DNA from: Arcobacter sp. CECT 8986
GTDB taxonomy: Bacteria; Campylobacterota; Campylobacteria; Campylobacterales; Arcobacteraceae
Direction of reading: 5' to 3'
NCBI RefSeq assembly: GCF_004116725.1
Contig: NZ_PDKG01000005.1
Location: 62,001-126,000, forward strand
Length of the DNA: 64,000 nt
Each line of letters opens with the position of its first letter. Position 1 is the first letter of the stretch. Both the position numbers and the translations under genes were made by a program. This document shows positions 52,327 through 61,547 of this stretch, piece by piece. The notes beneath the pieces are model-generated. The model did no database searches, was not told the DNA's origin, and saw only the letters and a program-made list of their open reading frames with translations.

Positions 52327-52465
52327 CGTCACAGTTTACGTCACATCTTTATATACATAATAGAGTGATTTTAAAAGATTATTCTATTTACACTAAAAAT
52401 GTATAAAAATTAATCATCAAAATTGTTTATTAAAAAAATATAAATGATATACTTCTGATATATCA
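52327..52465 (+). promoter_or_regulatory. Control region of the hydroxyproline operon
   Basis: The 275-nt gap before the deaminase gene holds two direct CGTCACA repeats (52327-52333, 52339-52345) and a perfect palindrome TGATATATCA (52456-52465) with a related half TGATATAC at 52445. GntR/FCD regulators bind short palindromes, so the latter is a candidate operator for the regulator at 61548. No confident -35/-10 pair was identified. Confidence 0.4.
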
Positions 52466-52524
52466 ATAATATTTTAATGAAATATATTACAGATAACAAA
52501 TTGAACAAGATGAAAGGCAATATA

Positions 52525-53493
52525 ATGGAAACAAATAGTACAGGGTGGCTTTATACGGTTATGCCAGCCGTATTTACATGGTATAAAGAGTCAAAATCAG
52601 GTGCTCTTGAAATTGACTTTGATGAAACAAGAAGACAGGCTGAATATGTTTTAAAAGCTCAAGGAAAGGGCGGAAGTAAAATGGGAGGACTTATTGCTTC
52701 TGGTACTTTAGGTGAAAATAGTTATTTAAGCAATGAACAAAGACTTTCTTTACTTGAATCACTTTCTGAAGTTGCAAAGGAAAACAATGTTCCTTTAATT
52801 AGTGGAGCTTCGGCAGAAACTAAAGAAGAGATTGCAATAATCATAGAAGGACTTGCAAAAGTTGGCATGGATACTGTTATGGTTATGCCTCCAAAAACTA
52901 AAAAAGCTCCTTGTGATGAAGATATGTATGAGTACTATGTTTTTGCTGCAACAGCTGCAAAAAAAGCAGGAGTAACAATTTTACCTTATAACAATCCTGA
53001 TGCAGCTGGATATCATGCAATCTCAACAAATACTCTTATTAAACTTGCAGCTTTACCTGAAGTAATTGCTCTTAAAATATCAACTATTGATGTTTCTATT
53101 ATTGAAACACTGTTATTAGTGGACAAAGATTTAAAAATCTTAGCAGGTGTTGATACTGTAACTGTATATGCTGGTCTTGCTGGAGCATGCGGTGGAATTA
53201 CAGGTGTAGGTACTATCTTCCCAAAAGCAAGTATTACTATGCAAGAGTATGTTTTAAAAGGTGAATGGGACAAAGCTTTAGAAGTTTCTCAAGCTATGAA
53301 CTCTATTTCATATCTTGATGGTCAGCCACTTCTTATGGAATATCTTAAATTTGCAATGGGTATTCATCATAAAGATGTTGAGGGAGGACTTCGTACTCTT
53401 GGTAAGAAATTAACTCCTGAGCAAATTGAAGATGTTAGAGCAAGATATATTCTAGCAAAAGAGAGAATTGAAGCATTGGGGTTATTAGATTAA
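52525..53493 (+). CDS. Pyrroline-4-hydroxy-2-carboxylate deaminase (DHDPS family)
   Basis: A 322-residue DapA-like aldolase-fold enzyme. In hydroxyproline catabolism this relative (LhpC) converts 1-pyrroline-4-hydroxy-2-carboxylate to 2-oxoglutarate semialdehyde with loss of ammonia. Schiff-base Lys184 sits in VIALKIS, with Tyr in ILPYNNP and the N-terminal GTLGEN motif. ATG 52525 has AAGG 8 nt before it; upstream ATGs at 52477 and 52510 would add 16 or 5 unconserved residues. First enzyme gene of the cluster; the specific substrate follows from the neighbours. Confidence 0.82.
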   Translation: METNSTGWLYTVMPAVFTWYKESKSGALEIDFDETRRQAEYVLKAQGKGGSKMGGLIASGTLGENSYLSNEQRLSLLESLSEVAKENNVPLISGASAETKEEIAIIIEGLAKVGMDTVMVMPPKTKKAPCDEDMYEYYVFAATAAKKAGVTILPYNNPDAAGYHAISTNTLIKLAALPEVIALKISTIDVSIIETLLLVDKDLKILAGVDTVTVYAGLAGACGGITGVGTIFPKASITMQEYVLKGEWDKALEVSQAMNSISYLDGQPLLMEYLKFAMGIHHKDVEGGLRTLGKKLTPEQIEDVRARYILAKERIEALGLLD

Positions 53494-53538
53494 TCTAAAT
53501 TTATTAGGATTTTTCTAGAGCAATACAAAAAAGGATAT

Positions 53539-55125
53539 ATGATGAGCATACATGGTAAAAATTTTATAGGAAATGATTTATCTTCAAATGGTGATAAAAG
53601 TAGCAAAATATATGATTTGAAAAGTGACGAACCTTTAGAAGGAGAGTTTTTTCACGCTACAAATGAAGAAGTTGATTTGGCTTTAAAAAAAGCAAATAAA
53701 GCTTTTTATATTTATAAAGATAAATCACAATTACAAAGAGCAAACTTTTTAGAAACAATCGCTGATGAGATTATGAATTTAGGCGATGAACTTATATTAA
53801 GAACAGTTGCTGAATCAAATCTTCCAAAACCAAGAATAGAAGGTGAAAGAGGAAGAACAGTAGGTCAATTAAGAATGTTTGCAAATCTTCTAAAAGAGGG
53901 TTCTTGGGTAGAAGCTACAATTGATGAAGCACTACCAAATAGAGAACCACTTCCAAGAAATGATTTGAGAAAAATGCTTAGACCTATTGGTGTAGTTTCT
54001 GTTTTTGAAGCTAGTAACTTTCCTTTAGCTTTTGCTTGTGCAGGTGGAGATACAGCTTCAGCACTAGCAGCAGGTTGCCCAGTAATAGTAAAAGCTCACT
54101 CTTCTCATAGTGGTACATCTGAACTAATTGCAACTGCAATTATAAATGCAGTGAAAAAATGTGATATGCCAGATGGTACTTTTTCTATGGTGCATGGAGG
54201 AGGAAGAACAGTAGGTCAACAAATTGTACTACATGAAGTTGTTAAAGCTGTTGGATTTACAGGTTCTACTCAAGGTGGTATGAAACTTTTTGAACTTGCA
54301 AATCAAAGAAAAATGCCAATTCCAGTATTTGCAGAAATGGGAAGTATTAATCCTTGTTTATTTTTACCTTCATCATTAAAAAAAGCAGAAGAGATGGCTC
54401 AGTTATATGCAAATTCTATTACTGTTGGAGTTGGACAGTTTTGTACAAATCCAGGATTAATATTATTAGTAAAAGATGAAAATAGTGAAGCTTTCAAAAC
54501 TGAATTATCAAAATCAATTGAAAATATAGTTCCAGCAACTATGTTATCAAGTTCTATTCAAGAAGCTTACTCAACTGGAACAAAAGAGGCATTATCTCAA
54601 GATAATATCACTTTATTAGGTCAATCAAAAGTTGAAAATACAAAAGCAGAAGGTAGACCAACTGTTGCTTGTGTAAGTGCAAATACTTTTATAGAAAATC
54701 CAAAATTTCATGAAGAGATATTTGGACCATACTCTTTAGTTGTTGAGTGTGAAAATATAGATGAATTAGATTTGGTTATTTCATCTTTAGATGGTCAATT
54801 AACTTCAACTGTAATGGGTGAAGAAGCAGATATGCAAAAATTCAAAAAACAGATTTTTTCACTAGAAAATAGATGTGGAAGAATACTGTTTAATGGAGTT
54901 CCTACTGGTGTTGAAGTTTGTCACTCTATGCAACATGGAGGACCATTTCCAGCTGCAACTGATCCAAGATTTACTTCAGTTGGAACAGGAGCAATTAGAA
55001 GATTTGTAAGACCTGTTTGTTTTCAAGATTGTCCAAACTCATTATTACCAGATGAGTTAAAAGATGAAAATCCATTAGGTATTTTAAGAATAACTAATGA
55101 CAAATATACAAGAGATTCTCTATGA
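53539..55125 (+). CDS. 2-oxoglutarate semialdehyde dehydrogenase (ALDH family)
   Basis: A 528-residue aldehyde dehydrogenase that would oxidise 2-oxoglutarate semialdehyde to 2-oxoglutarate, feeding the TCA cycle. Catalytic Cys302 lies in GQFCTNPG; the general-base Glu is in FAEMGSINP; the cofactor-binding region has GFTGSTQGG. The long form with FEASNFPLAFACAGGDTASALAAGCPV and PRFTSVGTGAIRRFVRP resembles the KGSADH type III/hydroxyproline-induced group. Overlaps the next gene by 4 nt. Confidence 0.88.
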   Translation: MMSIHGKNFIGNDLSSNGDKSSKIYDLKSDEPLEGEFFHATNEEVDLALKKANKAFYIYKDKSQLQRANFLETIADEIMNLGDELILRTVAESNLPKPRIEGERGRTVGQLRMFANLLKEGSWVEATIDEALPNREPLPRNDLRKMLRPIGVVSVFEASNFPLAFACAGGDTASALAAGCPVIVKAHSSHSGTSELIATAIINAVKKCDMPDGTFSMVHGGGRTVGQQIVLHEVVKAVGFTGSTQGGMKLFELANQRKMPIPVFAEMGSINPCLFLPSSLKKAEEMAQLYANSITVGVGQFCTNPGLILLVKDENSEAFKTELSKSIENIVPATMLSSSIQEAYSTGTKEALSQDNITLLGQSKVENTKAEGRPTVACVSANTFIENPKFHEEIFGPYSLVVECENIDELDLVISSLDGQLTSTVMGEEADMQKFKKQIFSLENRCGRILFNGVPTGVEVCHSMQHGGPFPAATDPRFTSVGTGAIRRFVRPVCFQDCPNSLLPDELKDENPLGILRITNDKYTRDSL

Positions 55126-56063
55126 GATTTATAGAAAAAGAAGAAGTTATTGCAAACTTAGATTATCCATCATTAGTAGAAGCATTAAAAGATGCTTTTA
55201 TTAATGAGATAACAGTTCCAAATAGACTTCACTTTGATTTTAAAAATCCAAAAGAGAATATTGATTCAACACTACTTTTGATGCCAGCATGGCAAGAAGG
55301 AGTAAGTGTTGGTGCAAAAGTATTAACAGTAAGTCCTAATAATGCAAAATATGATTTACCAGCTATCAATGGTATTTATATTCTTTTTGATGCTCATAAA
55401 GGTGAACTTCAAGCAATAATTGATGGAAAACCTCTTACATCAAAAAGAACAGCAGCAGCTTCTGCACTTGCAAGTTCATATTTATCAAAAAAAGATGCAA
55501 GTTCTTTATTGATGATAGGAACAGGGGCATTAAGTAGTGAGTTGATAAAAGCACATAGTTGTGTAAGAGATTTAAAAGAGATTTATATTTGGGGAAGAAA
55601 CAAAAATAAAGCTTTAAAAATTGCAGAAGATTTAGGAAGCAAATACAACGTTAAAGTAGTTGAAAATATCGAAGATAAGTTTAGTGAAGTTGATATTGTA
55701 TCTTGTGCAACTTTGAGTGCTACACCTTTAATCTTTGGAAAAGATATAAAAAAAGGTCAACACTTTGATTTAATTGGTGCATATAAACCAGATATGAGAG
55801 AAGCAGATGATGAATTTATCAAGAATGTGGATATTTTTATTGATACAAATATGGCTAAAAAAGAGACAGGGGAAATAAAAATACCTTTGGATAATAAGAT
55901 AATATTCGAAGAAAATATTAAGGCTGATTTATTTGATTTAACAAGAGGTATTAAAAGTGGAAGAGTAGATGATTACCAAATAACTCTTTTTAAGTCAGTA
56001 GGGCACGGGTTAGAAGATTTAGCTGCGGCAAGATTAGTTTATGAGAAAGTAACTAGGAGTTAA
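55122..56063 (+). CDS. Ornithine cyclodeaminase/mu-crystallin family (pyrroline-2-carboxylate reductase-like)
   Basis: A 313-residue NAD(P)-binding protein. A Rossmann motif is seen as LLMIGTGALSSELIKAH (about 126-142), with GRNKNKALKIAEDL after it, and a substrate Lys in SKRTAAASALAS. In hydroxyproline clusters members of this family reduce 1-pyrroline-2-carboxylate to proline (LhpI-type). True ornithine cyclodeaminase activity is less likely here. The ATGA start overlaps the dehydrogenase stop; the epimerase starts 2 nt after. Confidence 0.82.
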   Translation: MRFIEKEEVIANLDYPSLVEALKDAFINEITVPNRLHFDFKNPKENIDSTLLLMPAWQEGVSVGAKVLTVSPNNAKYDLPAINGIYILFDAHKGELQAIIDGKPLTSKRTAAASALASSYLSKKDASSLLMIGTGALSSELIKAHSCVRDLKEIYIWGRNKNKALKIAEDLGSKYNVKVVENIEDKFSEVDIVSCATLSATPLIFGKDIKKGQHFDLIGAYKPDMREADDEFIKNVDIFIDTNMAKKETGEIKIPLDNKIIFEENIKADLFDLTRGIKSGRVDDYQITLFKSVGHGLEDLAAARLVYEKVTRS

Positions 56064-56065
56064 AG

Positions 56066-57070
56066 ATGTCTTGTAAAACATTTTTTTGTGTAGATGCTCA
56101 CACTTGTGGAAATCCAGTAAGAGTAGTTTGTGGTGGTGCACCTTTACTTAAAGGCGCTAATATGAGTGAAAAAAGACAACATTTTCTAAAAGAGTTTGAT
56201 TGGATTAGAAGAGGTTTGATGTTTGAGCCAAGAGGTCACGATATGATGAGTGGTTCTATTGTTTTTCAACCAAGCAGTGATGATTATGATGTATCTATTT
56301 TATTTATTGAAACTAGTGGATGTTTACCAATGTGCGGTCATGGAACAATTGGAACAGTAACAGTATTAATAGAAAAAGAGATTGTTACACCTAAAAAAGA
56401 GGGTGAGTTAAGAATAGAAACACCAGCTGGTTTAGTAGTAGCAACTTATAAAAAAGATGAAATGAATAGAGTTAAATCTGTAAAGATTGTAAATATTCCA
56501 TCATTTTTACACTCAGAAAATCTTGAAGTAGAATCTTCAGTTTTAGGAAAACTTACAGTTGATGTTGCTTATGGTGGAAACTTTTATGCAATTGTAGAAC
56601 CACAAGATAATTTTACTGGAATTCAAGATTATACAGCAAGCCAACTTATCTCTATGAGTAAAGAGTTAAGAGATAAATTAAATGAAAAATATGAGTTTGT
56701 TCACCCTGAAAATGAGACTATTTGTGGTCTTTCTCATATTGAGTGGACAGGTGATACTATTGATAAAACTTCAAGTGCAAGAAATGCTGTTTTTTATGGG
56801 GATAAAGCAATAGATAGATCTCCATGCGGAACAGGAACAAGTGCAAGAATGGCTCAAAGATATATAAAAGGGACATTGAAAAAAGGTGATGAATTTATTC
56901 ATGAAAGTATTATTGGGTCTAAATTTATTGGAAGAATAGAAAAAGAGGTTGAATTAGGTGATTATAAAGCAATAATTCCTTCAATTGAAGGATGGGCAAA
57001 AATCACTGGATTAAATACTATTACAATAGATGATGATGACCCATATGCACATGGTTTTCAGGTGATATAA
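56066..57070 (+). CDS. 4-hydroxyproline 2-epimerase (proline racemase family)
   Basis: A 334-residue enzyme that converts trans-4-hydroxy-L-proline to cis-4-hydroxy-D-proline, the entry step. Two catalytic cysteines are present: Cys90 in MCGHGTIG and Cys254 in DRSPCGTGTSA. Both being Cys distinguishes epimerases/racemases from trans-3-hydroxyproline dehydratases, which have Thr at the second site. Full length. Tightly placed between the reductase and the oxidase genes. Confidence 0.92.
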   Translation: MSCKTFFCVDAHTCGNPVRVVCGGAPLLKGANMSEKRQHFLKEFDWIRRGLMFEPRGHDMMSGSIVFQPSSDDYDVSILFIETSGCLPMCGHGTIGTVTVLIEKEIVTPKKEGELRIETPAGLVVATYKKDEMNRVKSVKIVNIPSFLHSENLEVESSVLGKLTVDVAYGGNFYAIVEPQDNFTGIQDYTASQLISMSKELRDKLNEKYEFVHPENETICGLSHIEWTGDTIDKTSSARNAVFYGDKAIDRSPCGTGTSARMAQRYIKGTLKKGDEFIHESIIGSKFIGRIEKEVELGDYKAIIPSIEGWAKITGLNTITIDDDDPYAHGFQVI

Positions 57071-57071
57071 A

Positions 57072-58322
57072 ATGAAAAATATAGCAATAATCGGTGGAGG
57101 AATAAGTGGGATATTTTCTGCTTACTTCTTACATAAAAGTGGACATAAAGTAACTGTTTTTGAAGAGAGTAAAATAGGAGTTGAGTGCTCTTATGGAAAT
57201 GCGGGATTAGTTGTACCAAGTCACTTTGAAGCATTAGCAAATCCAGCAGTTTTAAAAAAAGGAATAAAGTGGATGTTAAATCCAAATTCACCATTTTTCT
57301 TAAAACCTAGATTTGATTTGGATTTACTTAAATGGATTATTAAATTCAACTCTTTTTGTACTAAAAAAAATGTTGAAAATAATAAATATTTTTTAAGAGA
57401 TATAAGTCTTTATAGCTCAAGTTTATATAAAGAGCTTATGAGTAGTGATGATTTTGACTTTGATTATAGAAATACTGGTCTTTTGATGATGTGCAAAGAG
57501 GAAAAGACATTAAAAGAAGAAGAGCATTTAATAAAAGAAGCAAATGAGTTGGGTTTAAAAGGAAGAATTTTAAATCAAAATGAATTAAAAGATTTAGAGC
57601 CAGAAGCATCATTTGATGTTGTTGGTGCTGCTTATTATGAAGATGATGGAAGAGTTCAACCATATGATTTGATTATGGCTATTAAAAACTATTTAGAAAA
57701 ACAAGGCGTTATTTTTAAAGAAGATTGCAAAATAGTAGATACAAAAGTTGAAAACTCAAAAATCAAATCAATAGTAGATAAACAAGGTAATGTTTATGAA
57801 GCTGATGAGTTTATTTTTACGATGGGTGTTTTCACTTCAAAAATGGCAAAAAAATTCAACTTAAATCTTCCAATGGAAGGTGGAAAAGGTTTTTCATTTA
57901 CTGTTGATAAAACAAGTGGTATGAACTTTTCAACTCCTATGATTTTAGCAGAAGAAAAAGTAGCTATTACACCATATGATTCATATGTAAGATATGCAGG
58001 AACTATGATGATTTGTGGTGAAGATAAATCAATAGTTCAAAGAAGAGTAGACAATATTAGAAATGCAGCAAATAAATACATAAATAATATTGATATAAAA
58101 CAAAATCAAATGCAAGATTTATGGGCAGGATTAAGACCTTGTTCACCAGATGGAATTCCATTTATAGGAAGAAGTAAAGAGCTTTCTAATCTAATTATTG
58201 CAACAGGTCATGCGATGATTGGAGTTTCATTAGGTCCATCAACAGGAAAAATTGTAACTTCATTAGTTGATGAACAAAAGCCTGATATTGATATAGAAAA
58301 AATGAATCTTTACCGATTTTAA
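57072..58322 (+). CDS. D-hydroxyproline dehydrogenase (DadA-like FAD oxidoreductase)
   Basis: A 416-residue flavoprotein that oxidises cis-4-hydroxy-D-proline to 1-pyrroline-4-hydroxy-2-carboxylate, the substrate of the deaminase. It has an N-terminal dinucleotide motif (IIGGGISGIFSAYFLHKSGH) with a Glu ending the second strand (VFEES), and the C-terminal FAD motif LWAGLRPCSPDGIPFIGRS with GHAMIGVSLGPSTG, as in DadA-type D-amino-acid dehydrogenases. A single-subunit form; electrons probably go to the quinone pool. Starts 1 nt after the epimerase. Confidence 0.9.
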   Translation: MKNIAIIGGGISGIFSAYFLHKSGHKVTVFEESKIGVECSYGNAGLVVPSHFEALANPAVLKKGIKWMLNPNSPFFLKPRFDLDLLKWIIKFNSFCTKKNVENNKYFLRDISLYSSSLYKELMSSDDFDFDYRNTGLLMMCKEEKTLKEEEHLIKEANELGLKGRILNQNELKDLEPEASFDVVGAAYYEDDGRVQPYDLIMAIKNYLEKQGVIFKEDCKIVDTKVENSKIKSIVDKQGNVYEADEFIFTMGVFTSKMAKKFNLNLPMEGGKGFSFTVDKTSGMNFSTPMILAEEKVAITPYDSYVRYAGTMMICGEDKSIVQRRVDNIRNAANKYINNIDIKQNQMQDLWAGLRPCSPDGIPFIGRSKELSNLIIATGHAMIGVSLGPSTGKIVTSLVDEQKPDIDIEKMNLYRF

Positions 58323-58406
58323 TTAAGGAGGAAAAGATAATAGAAGATATAGATGTGGGATATAGCAATTAGGATAAATTAAATAAAAAAATAAAAGGAT
58401 GAAAAA

Positions 58407-59228
58407 ATGAAATTAGTTAAAAAATTAACAGTGATAGCAGCTTCAGTTTTGGCATTAGGAACAATCTCAGCAAATGCAGATTTACTTGATAAAGTTATAG
58501 AAAAAGGTAAGTTAAAGTGTGGTGTTGTTTTAGATTTTCCACCGATGGGGTATAGAGATGCAAAAAATCAACCAGCAGGTTTTGATGTGGATTATTGTGG
58601 GGATTTAGCAAAAGCTTTAGGTGTAAAACTTGAACTGAAATCAATGTCTTTTGCACAAAGAGTTCCAGCAATTACTTCAGGGAAAGTTGATGTTGTTATT
58701 GGTTCAACTTCTGATACATTAAAAAGAGCTCAATCAGTTGGATTTACAATTCCATATTTTGTATTTAAACAACAAGCAATGATAAAAAAAGGTTCAGGAA
58801 TTAAAACTTTTGAAGATATAAAAGGTAAAAAAGTAAGTGCAGCTTTAAGTACTGTATCTGAAACTGAGTTTTTGAAAAATGCTAAAAGTTTAGGGTTTGA
58901 TAAATCTAATTATTTTTCATCAAAATCTGAAAATGATGCACACTTAGCATTACTTCAAGGTAAAGCAGATGTGATTATTACAAGTGATACTACAATTAGT
59001 GAGTTATTAAAACTTGATAAATTTAAAGATTATGAAGCTGGTCCTTTTATTCCAAACTACAATGATTTTGTATCTATTATTACAAAAAGACAAGAGTTTG
59101 GTTTTATAAACTATTTAAATCTTTTTGTTCACCAACAAGTAAGAACAGGTAGATATGAAGAGTTAAACAAAAAATATTTTGGAAATTCACCTCTTAGAGA
59201 CTTAACTGTAAATGGTATTTACTATTAA
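58407..59228 (+). CDS. Amino-acid ABC transporter, periplasmic binding protein
   Basis: A 273-residue solute-binding protein with signal peptide (VIAASVLALGTISANA, cut before DLLDK). The mature part is a family 3 polar amino-acid binding protein: LKCGVVLDFPPMGYRD, PAGFDVDYCGDLAKALG, and DVVIGSTSDTLKRA. It should bind hydroxyproline or proline for the permeases and ATPase that follow. The 84-nt gap before it contains AGGAGG at 58326 without a clear reading frame behind it. A stable hairpin separates it from the permease gene. Confidence 0.92.
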   Translation: MKLVKKLTVIAASVLALGTISANADLLDKVIEKGKLKCGVVLDFPPMGYRDAKNQPAGFDVDYCGDLAKALGVKLELKSMSFAQRVPAITSGKVDVVIGSTSDTLKRAQSVGFTIPYFVFKQQAMIKKGSGIKTFEDIKGKKVSAALSTVSETEFLKNAKSLGFDKSNYFSSKSENDAHLALLQGKADVIITSDTTISELLKLDKFKDYEAGPFIPNYNDFVSIITKRQEFGFINYLNLFVHQQVRTGRYEELNKKYFGNSPLRDLTVNGIYY

Positions 59229-59256
59229 TTATTCAGAAGCTTTGCTTCTGAATAAT
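59228..59256 (+). terminator. Intercistronic hairpin after the binding-protein gene
   Basis: ATTATTCAGAAGC-TTT-GCTTCTGAATAAT is a perfect 13-bp stem starting at the binding-protein stop codon. No T-run follows (ACATCAATG), so it is more likely an RNA-stabilising or partial-termination element that raises binding-protein level above that of the permeases, as known for other ABC operons. Confidence 0.75.
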
Positions 59257-59277
59257 ACATCAATGTAAGGATTTATT

Positions 59278-59952
59278 ATGTTTGATTTTGAATATAGTTT
59301 TCACTGGATTACAGTATGGAATGTTTTCCCCGAGATGTTAAGTGCAGCACTTGTGACACTTCAAGTTGCAATACTGTCAATGGTTCTAGGTTTAATTATT
59401 GGGATATTTTTATCTTTAGGTAAAGACTCTTCAAATGAATTTTATAGAACTCCTAGTGTTGTTTGGATTGAGTTATCAAGAAATACACCTGCACTTTTTC
59501 AAATATATATGGCATATTTTGGTTTAGGTAGTTTTGGTATTCATTTGAGTCCTTATGTTGCTGTATTAGGTGCATTGACATTTAATAATGCTGGATATTT
59601 AGCTGAAACATTAAGAGGTGGTTTCGCAGCAATTCCAAAAACACAAATGTCAGCATCAAGGTCACTTGGTATGACAACTTTTCAAGCTTATAGATATGTT
59701 GTCGTACCTCAAGTATTAAGAAAAGTCTATCTTCCTATGACAAATCAAATGATTTGGGCATTGTTGATGACTTCATTGGGTACATTAGTTGGAATGTTAG
59801 AACTTACAGGAAAAACAGACCAGTTACAATCATTATCTTTTAGAACATTTGAGTTTTATTTGGTAACTGCTGGAATGTATTTTGTAATGGCAAAAATAAT
59901 ATTACTTGGTTCAAGAATTATAGGATATAAGCTATTTAAAGGAGATGCATAA
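59278..59952 (+). CDS. Amino-acid ABC transporter permease 1
   Basis: A 224-residue HisM/GlnP-type membrane subunit with about five TM helices. The EAA loop is seen as GFAAIPKTQMSASRSLGMTTFQAYRYVVVPQ, which docks on the ATPase. It overlaps the second permease by 1 nt. AAGGA stands 7 nt before ATG. Confidence 0.92.
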   Translation: MFDFEYSFHWITVWNVFPEMLSAALVTLQVAILSMVLGLIIGIFLSLGKDSSNEFYRTPSVVWIELSRNTPALFQIYMAYFGLGSFGIHLSPYVAVLGALTFNNAGYLAETLRGGFAAIPKTQMSASRSLGMTTFQAYRYVVVPQVLRKVYLPMTNQMIWALLMTSLGTLVGMLELTGKTDQLQSLSFRTFEFYLVTAGMYFVMAKIILLGSRIIGYKLFKGDA

Positions 59953-60674
59953 TGAGTAATAAAAATATAAAAAATCTAATTTACTCACTAATTGCTATTT
60001 ATTTAGGTTATGAGTTAATAGAATCAATCAAAGCTTCTACTTTAACACTATATGATTTAAGTTTTATTATAGATGGTTTGATTAGAACAATTATTATATC
60101 TGTTGTATCAATATCAATAGGAACTTTTTTTGGAATTATTTTTGGTTTTATAAAGTCTAATACAAATTTAGCAGTAAATATAATGCTAGATGGTTTTTTG
60201 GATATTTTAAAATCAGTTCCTTTGATTATTCAGTTTATTCTATTTTATTCTCTTATGGGAGTTTTAGAAATAGATATTTCTGTTTTTTGGGTTGGTGCTA
60301 TTGTTTTATCAGCTTATACATCTGGGTTTGTAACTGAAGTTGTAAAAGCAGGAATTGATTCAGTTCCAAATACTACAAGAAGAGCAGCTAGGTCTTTAGG
60401 ATTAACTTTTTGGCAAGATTATAGATATATAGTGTTTCCTTTAGGATTAAGAACAGTATTTCCTTCATGGATTAATATTGTTTTATCAGTAATTAAAGAC
60501 TCAGCACTTGTATCTGTTATTGGTTATATGGAGTTGTTAAGATCAACTCAAGAGATGATTTCAAAAACACAAGAAGCATTACTTTTATTAATTGGAGTTG
60601 GAATATTTTATTTTATTATTTCTTATCCTATTTCATTATATGCAGCAAATTTAGAAAGGAAACTAAAAGTATGA
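59952..60674 (+). CDS. Amino-acid ABC transporter permease 2
   Basis: A 240-residue membrane subunit with about six hydrophobic helices and an EAA loop (GIDSVPNTTRRAARSLGLTFWQDYRYIVFPL). It pairs with the preceding permease to form the channel. Overlaps the ATPase gene by 4 nt. Confidence 0.92.
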   Translation: MSNKNIKNLIYSLIAIYLGYELIESIKASTLTLYDLSFIIDGLIRTIIISVVSISIGTFFGIIFGFIKSNTNLAVNIMLDGFLDILKSVPLIIQFILFYSLMGVLEIDISVFWVGAIVLSAYTSGFVTEVVKAGIDSVPNTTRRAARSLGLTFWQDYRYIVFPLGLRTVFPSWINIVLSVIKDSALVSVIGYMELLRSTQEMISKTQEALLLLIGVGIFYFIISYPISLYAANLERKLKV

Positions 60675-61396
60675 TAGAGTTAAAAAAAGTACACAAATCA
60701 TTTGGCGATTTAGAAGTATTAAAAGGAATTGATTTAACAGTACAAAAAGGAGAAGTTCTTTCAGTAATTGGAGGTTCTGGTTCTGGTAAATCTACAATGC
60801 TTTACTGTATAAATGCAATTGAAAATATTCAAAGTGGTGAGATATTAGTTGATGGTATTTCAGTTCATGATAAAAAAACTGATAAAAATAAATTAAGACA
60901 AAAAATAGGAATGGTTTTTCAACAATGGAATTCTTTTCCTCATTTGACAGTTATTGAAAATGTTATGTTAGCACCAATGAAAGTTTTAGGACTATCAAGA
61001 GAAGAAGCATATGCAATTGCAAAAGACCAATTAGAAAGAGTAGGTCTAAGAACAAAACTTGATACTTATCCAACTAGAATGTCTGGTGGACAACAACAAA
61101 GATTAGCAATTGCAAGAGCATTAGCTATGAAAGCAGAATATATGCTTTTTGATGAGATTACATCTGCTCTTGACCCAGAACTTGTAGGTGAAGTTCTTGA
61201 TACTTTAAGATTATTAAAAGATGAAGGTATGACTATGATTTGTGTAACTCATGAGATTGCTTTTGCTAGAGAAGTATCTGATAGAATTGCATTTTTTCAT
61301 AAAGGAATAATTGAAGAGATTGGAACTCCTGAACAAGTAATAGGAAATCCACAACAAGAAAGAACTCAACAGTTTTTATCAAAAGTATTACACTAA
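60671..61396 (+). CDS. Amino-acid ABC transporter ATPase
   Basis: A 241-residue GlnQ/HisP-type ATPase. Walker A is GGSGSGKST, the signature SGGQQQRLAIARAL, and Walker B MLFDEITSALDPE, followed by the H-loop His in VTHEIAFA. Last gene of the transporter operon; a terminator overlaps its stop codon. Confidence 0.95.
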   Translation: MIELKKVHKSFGDLEVLKGIDLTVQKGEVLSVIGGSGSGKSTMLYCINAIENIQSGEILVDGISVHDKKTDKNKLRQKIGMVFQQWNSFPHLTVIENVMLAPMKVLGLSREEAYAIAKDQLERVGLRTKLDTYPTRMSGGQQQRLAIARALAMKAEYMLFDEITSALDPELVGEVLDTLRLLKDEGMTMICVTHEIAFAREVSDRIAFFHKGIIEEIGTPEQVIGNPQQERTQQFLSKVLH

Positions 61397-61423
61397 CTAT
61401 TTTTATAATAGTTAGTTTTGTTT
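61393..61423 (+). terminator. Rho-independent terminator of the hydroxyproline/transport operon
   Basis: CTAACTATT-TTTAT-AATAGTTAG, a perfect 9-bp stem, then TTTTGTTT. The stem begins in the ATPase stop codon. Confidence 0.85.
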
Positions 61424-61547
61424 AGGTATCTCTTTCTAAAAACTGTAATCTAGTGTTGATAAGGACAATTATGATAAAATCTATGATTATTAAAAGATAA
61501 TAATTCATATGATTTAAATATTATATTTTAAAAACAAAGGAAAAGTA

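Noticed and set aside
58323-58406. A tiny gene after AGGAGG at 58326
   Set aside because: The following frame has no usual start codon and ends after a few codons; it could be a leader but the evidence is too thin.
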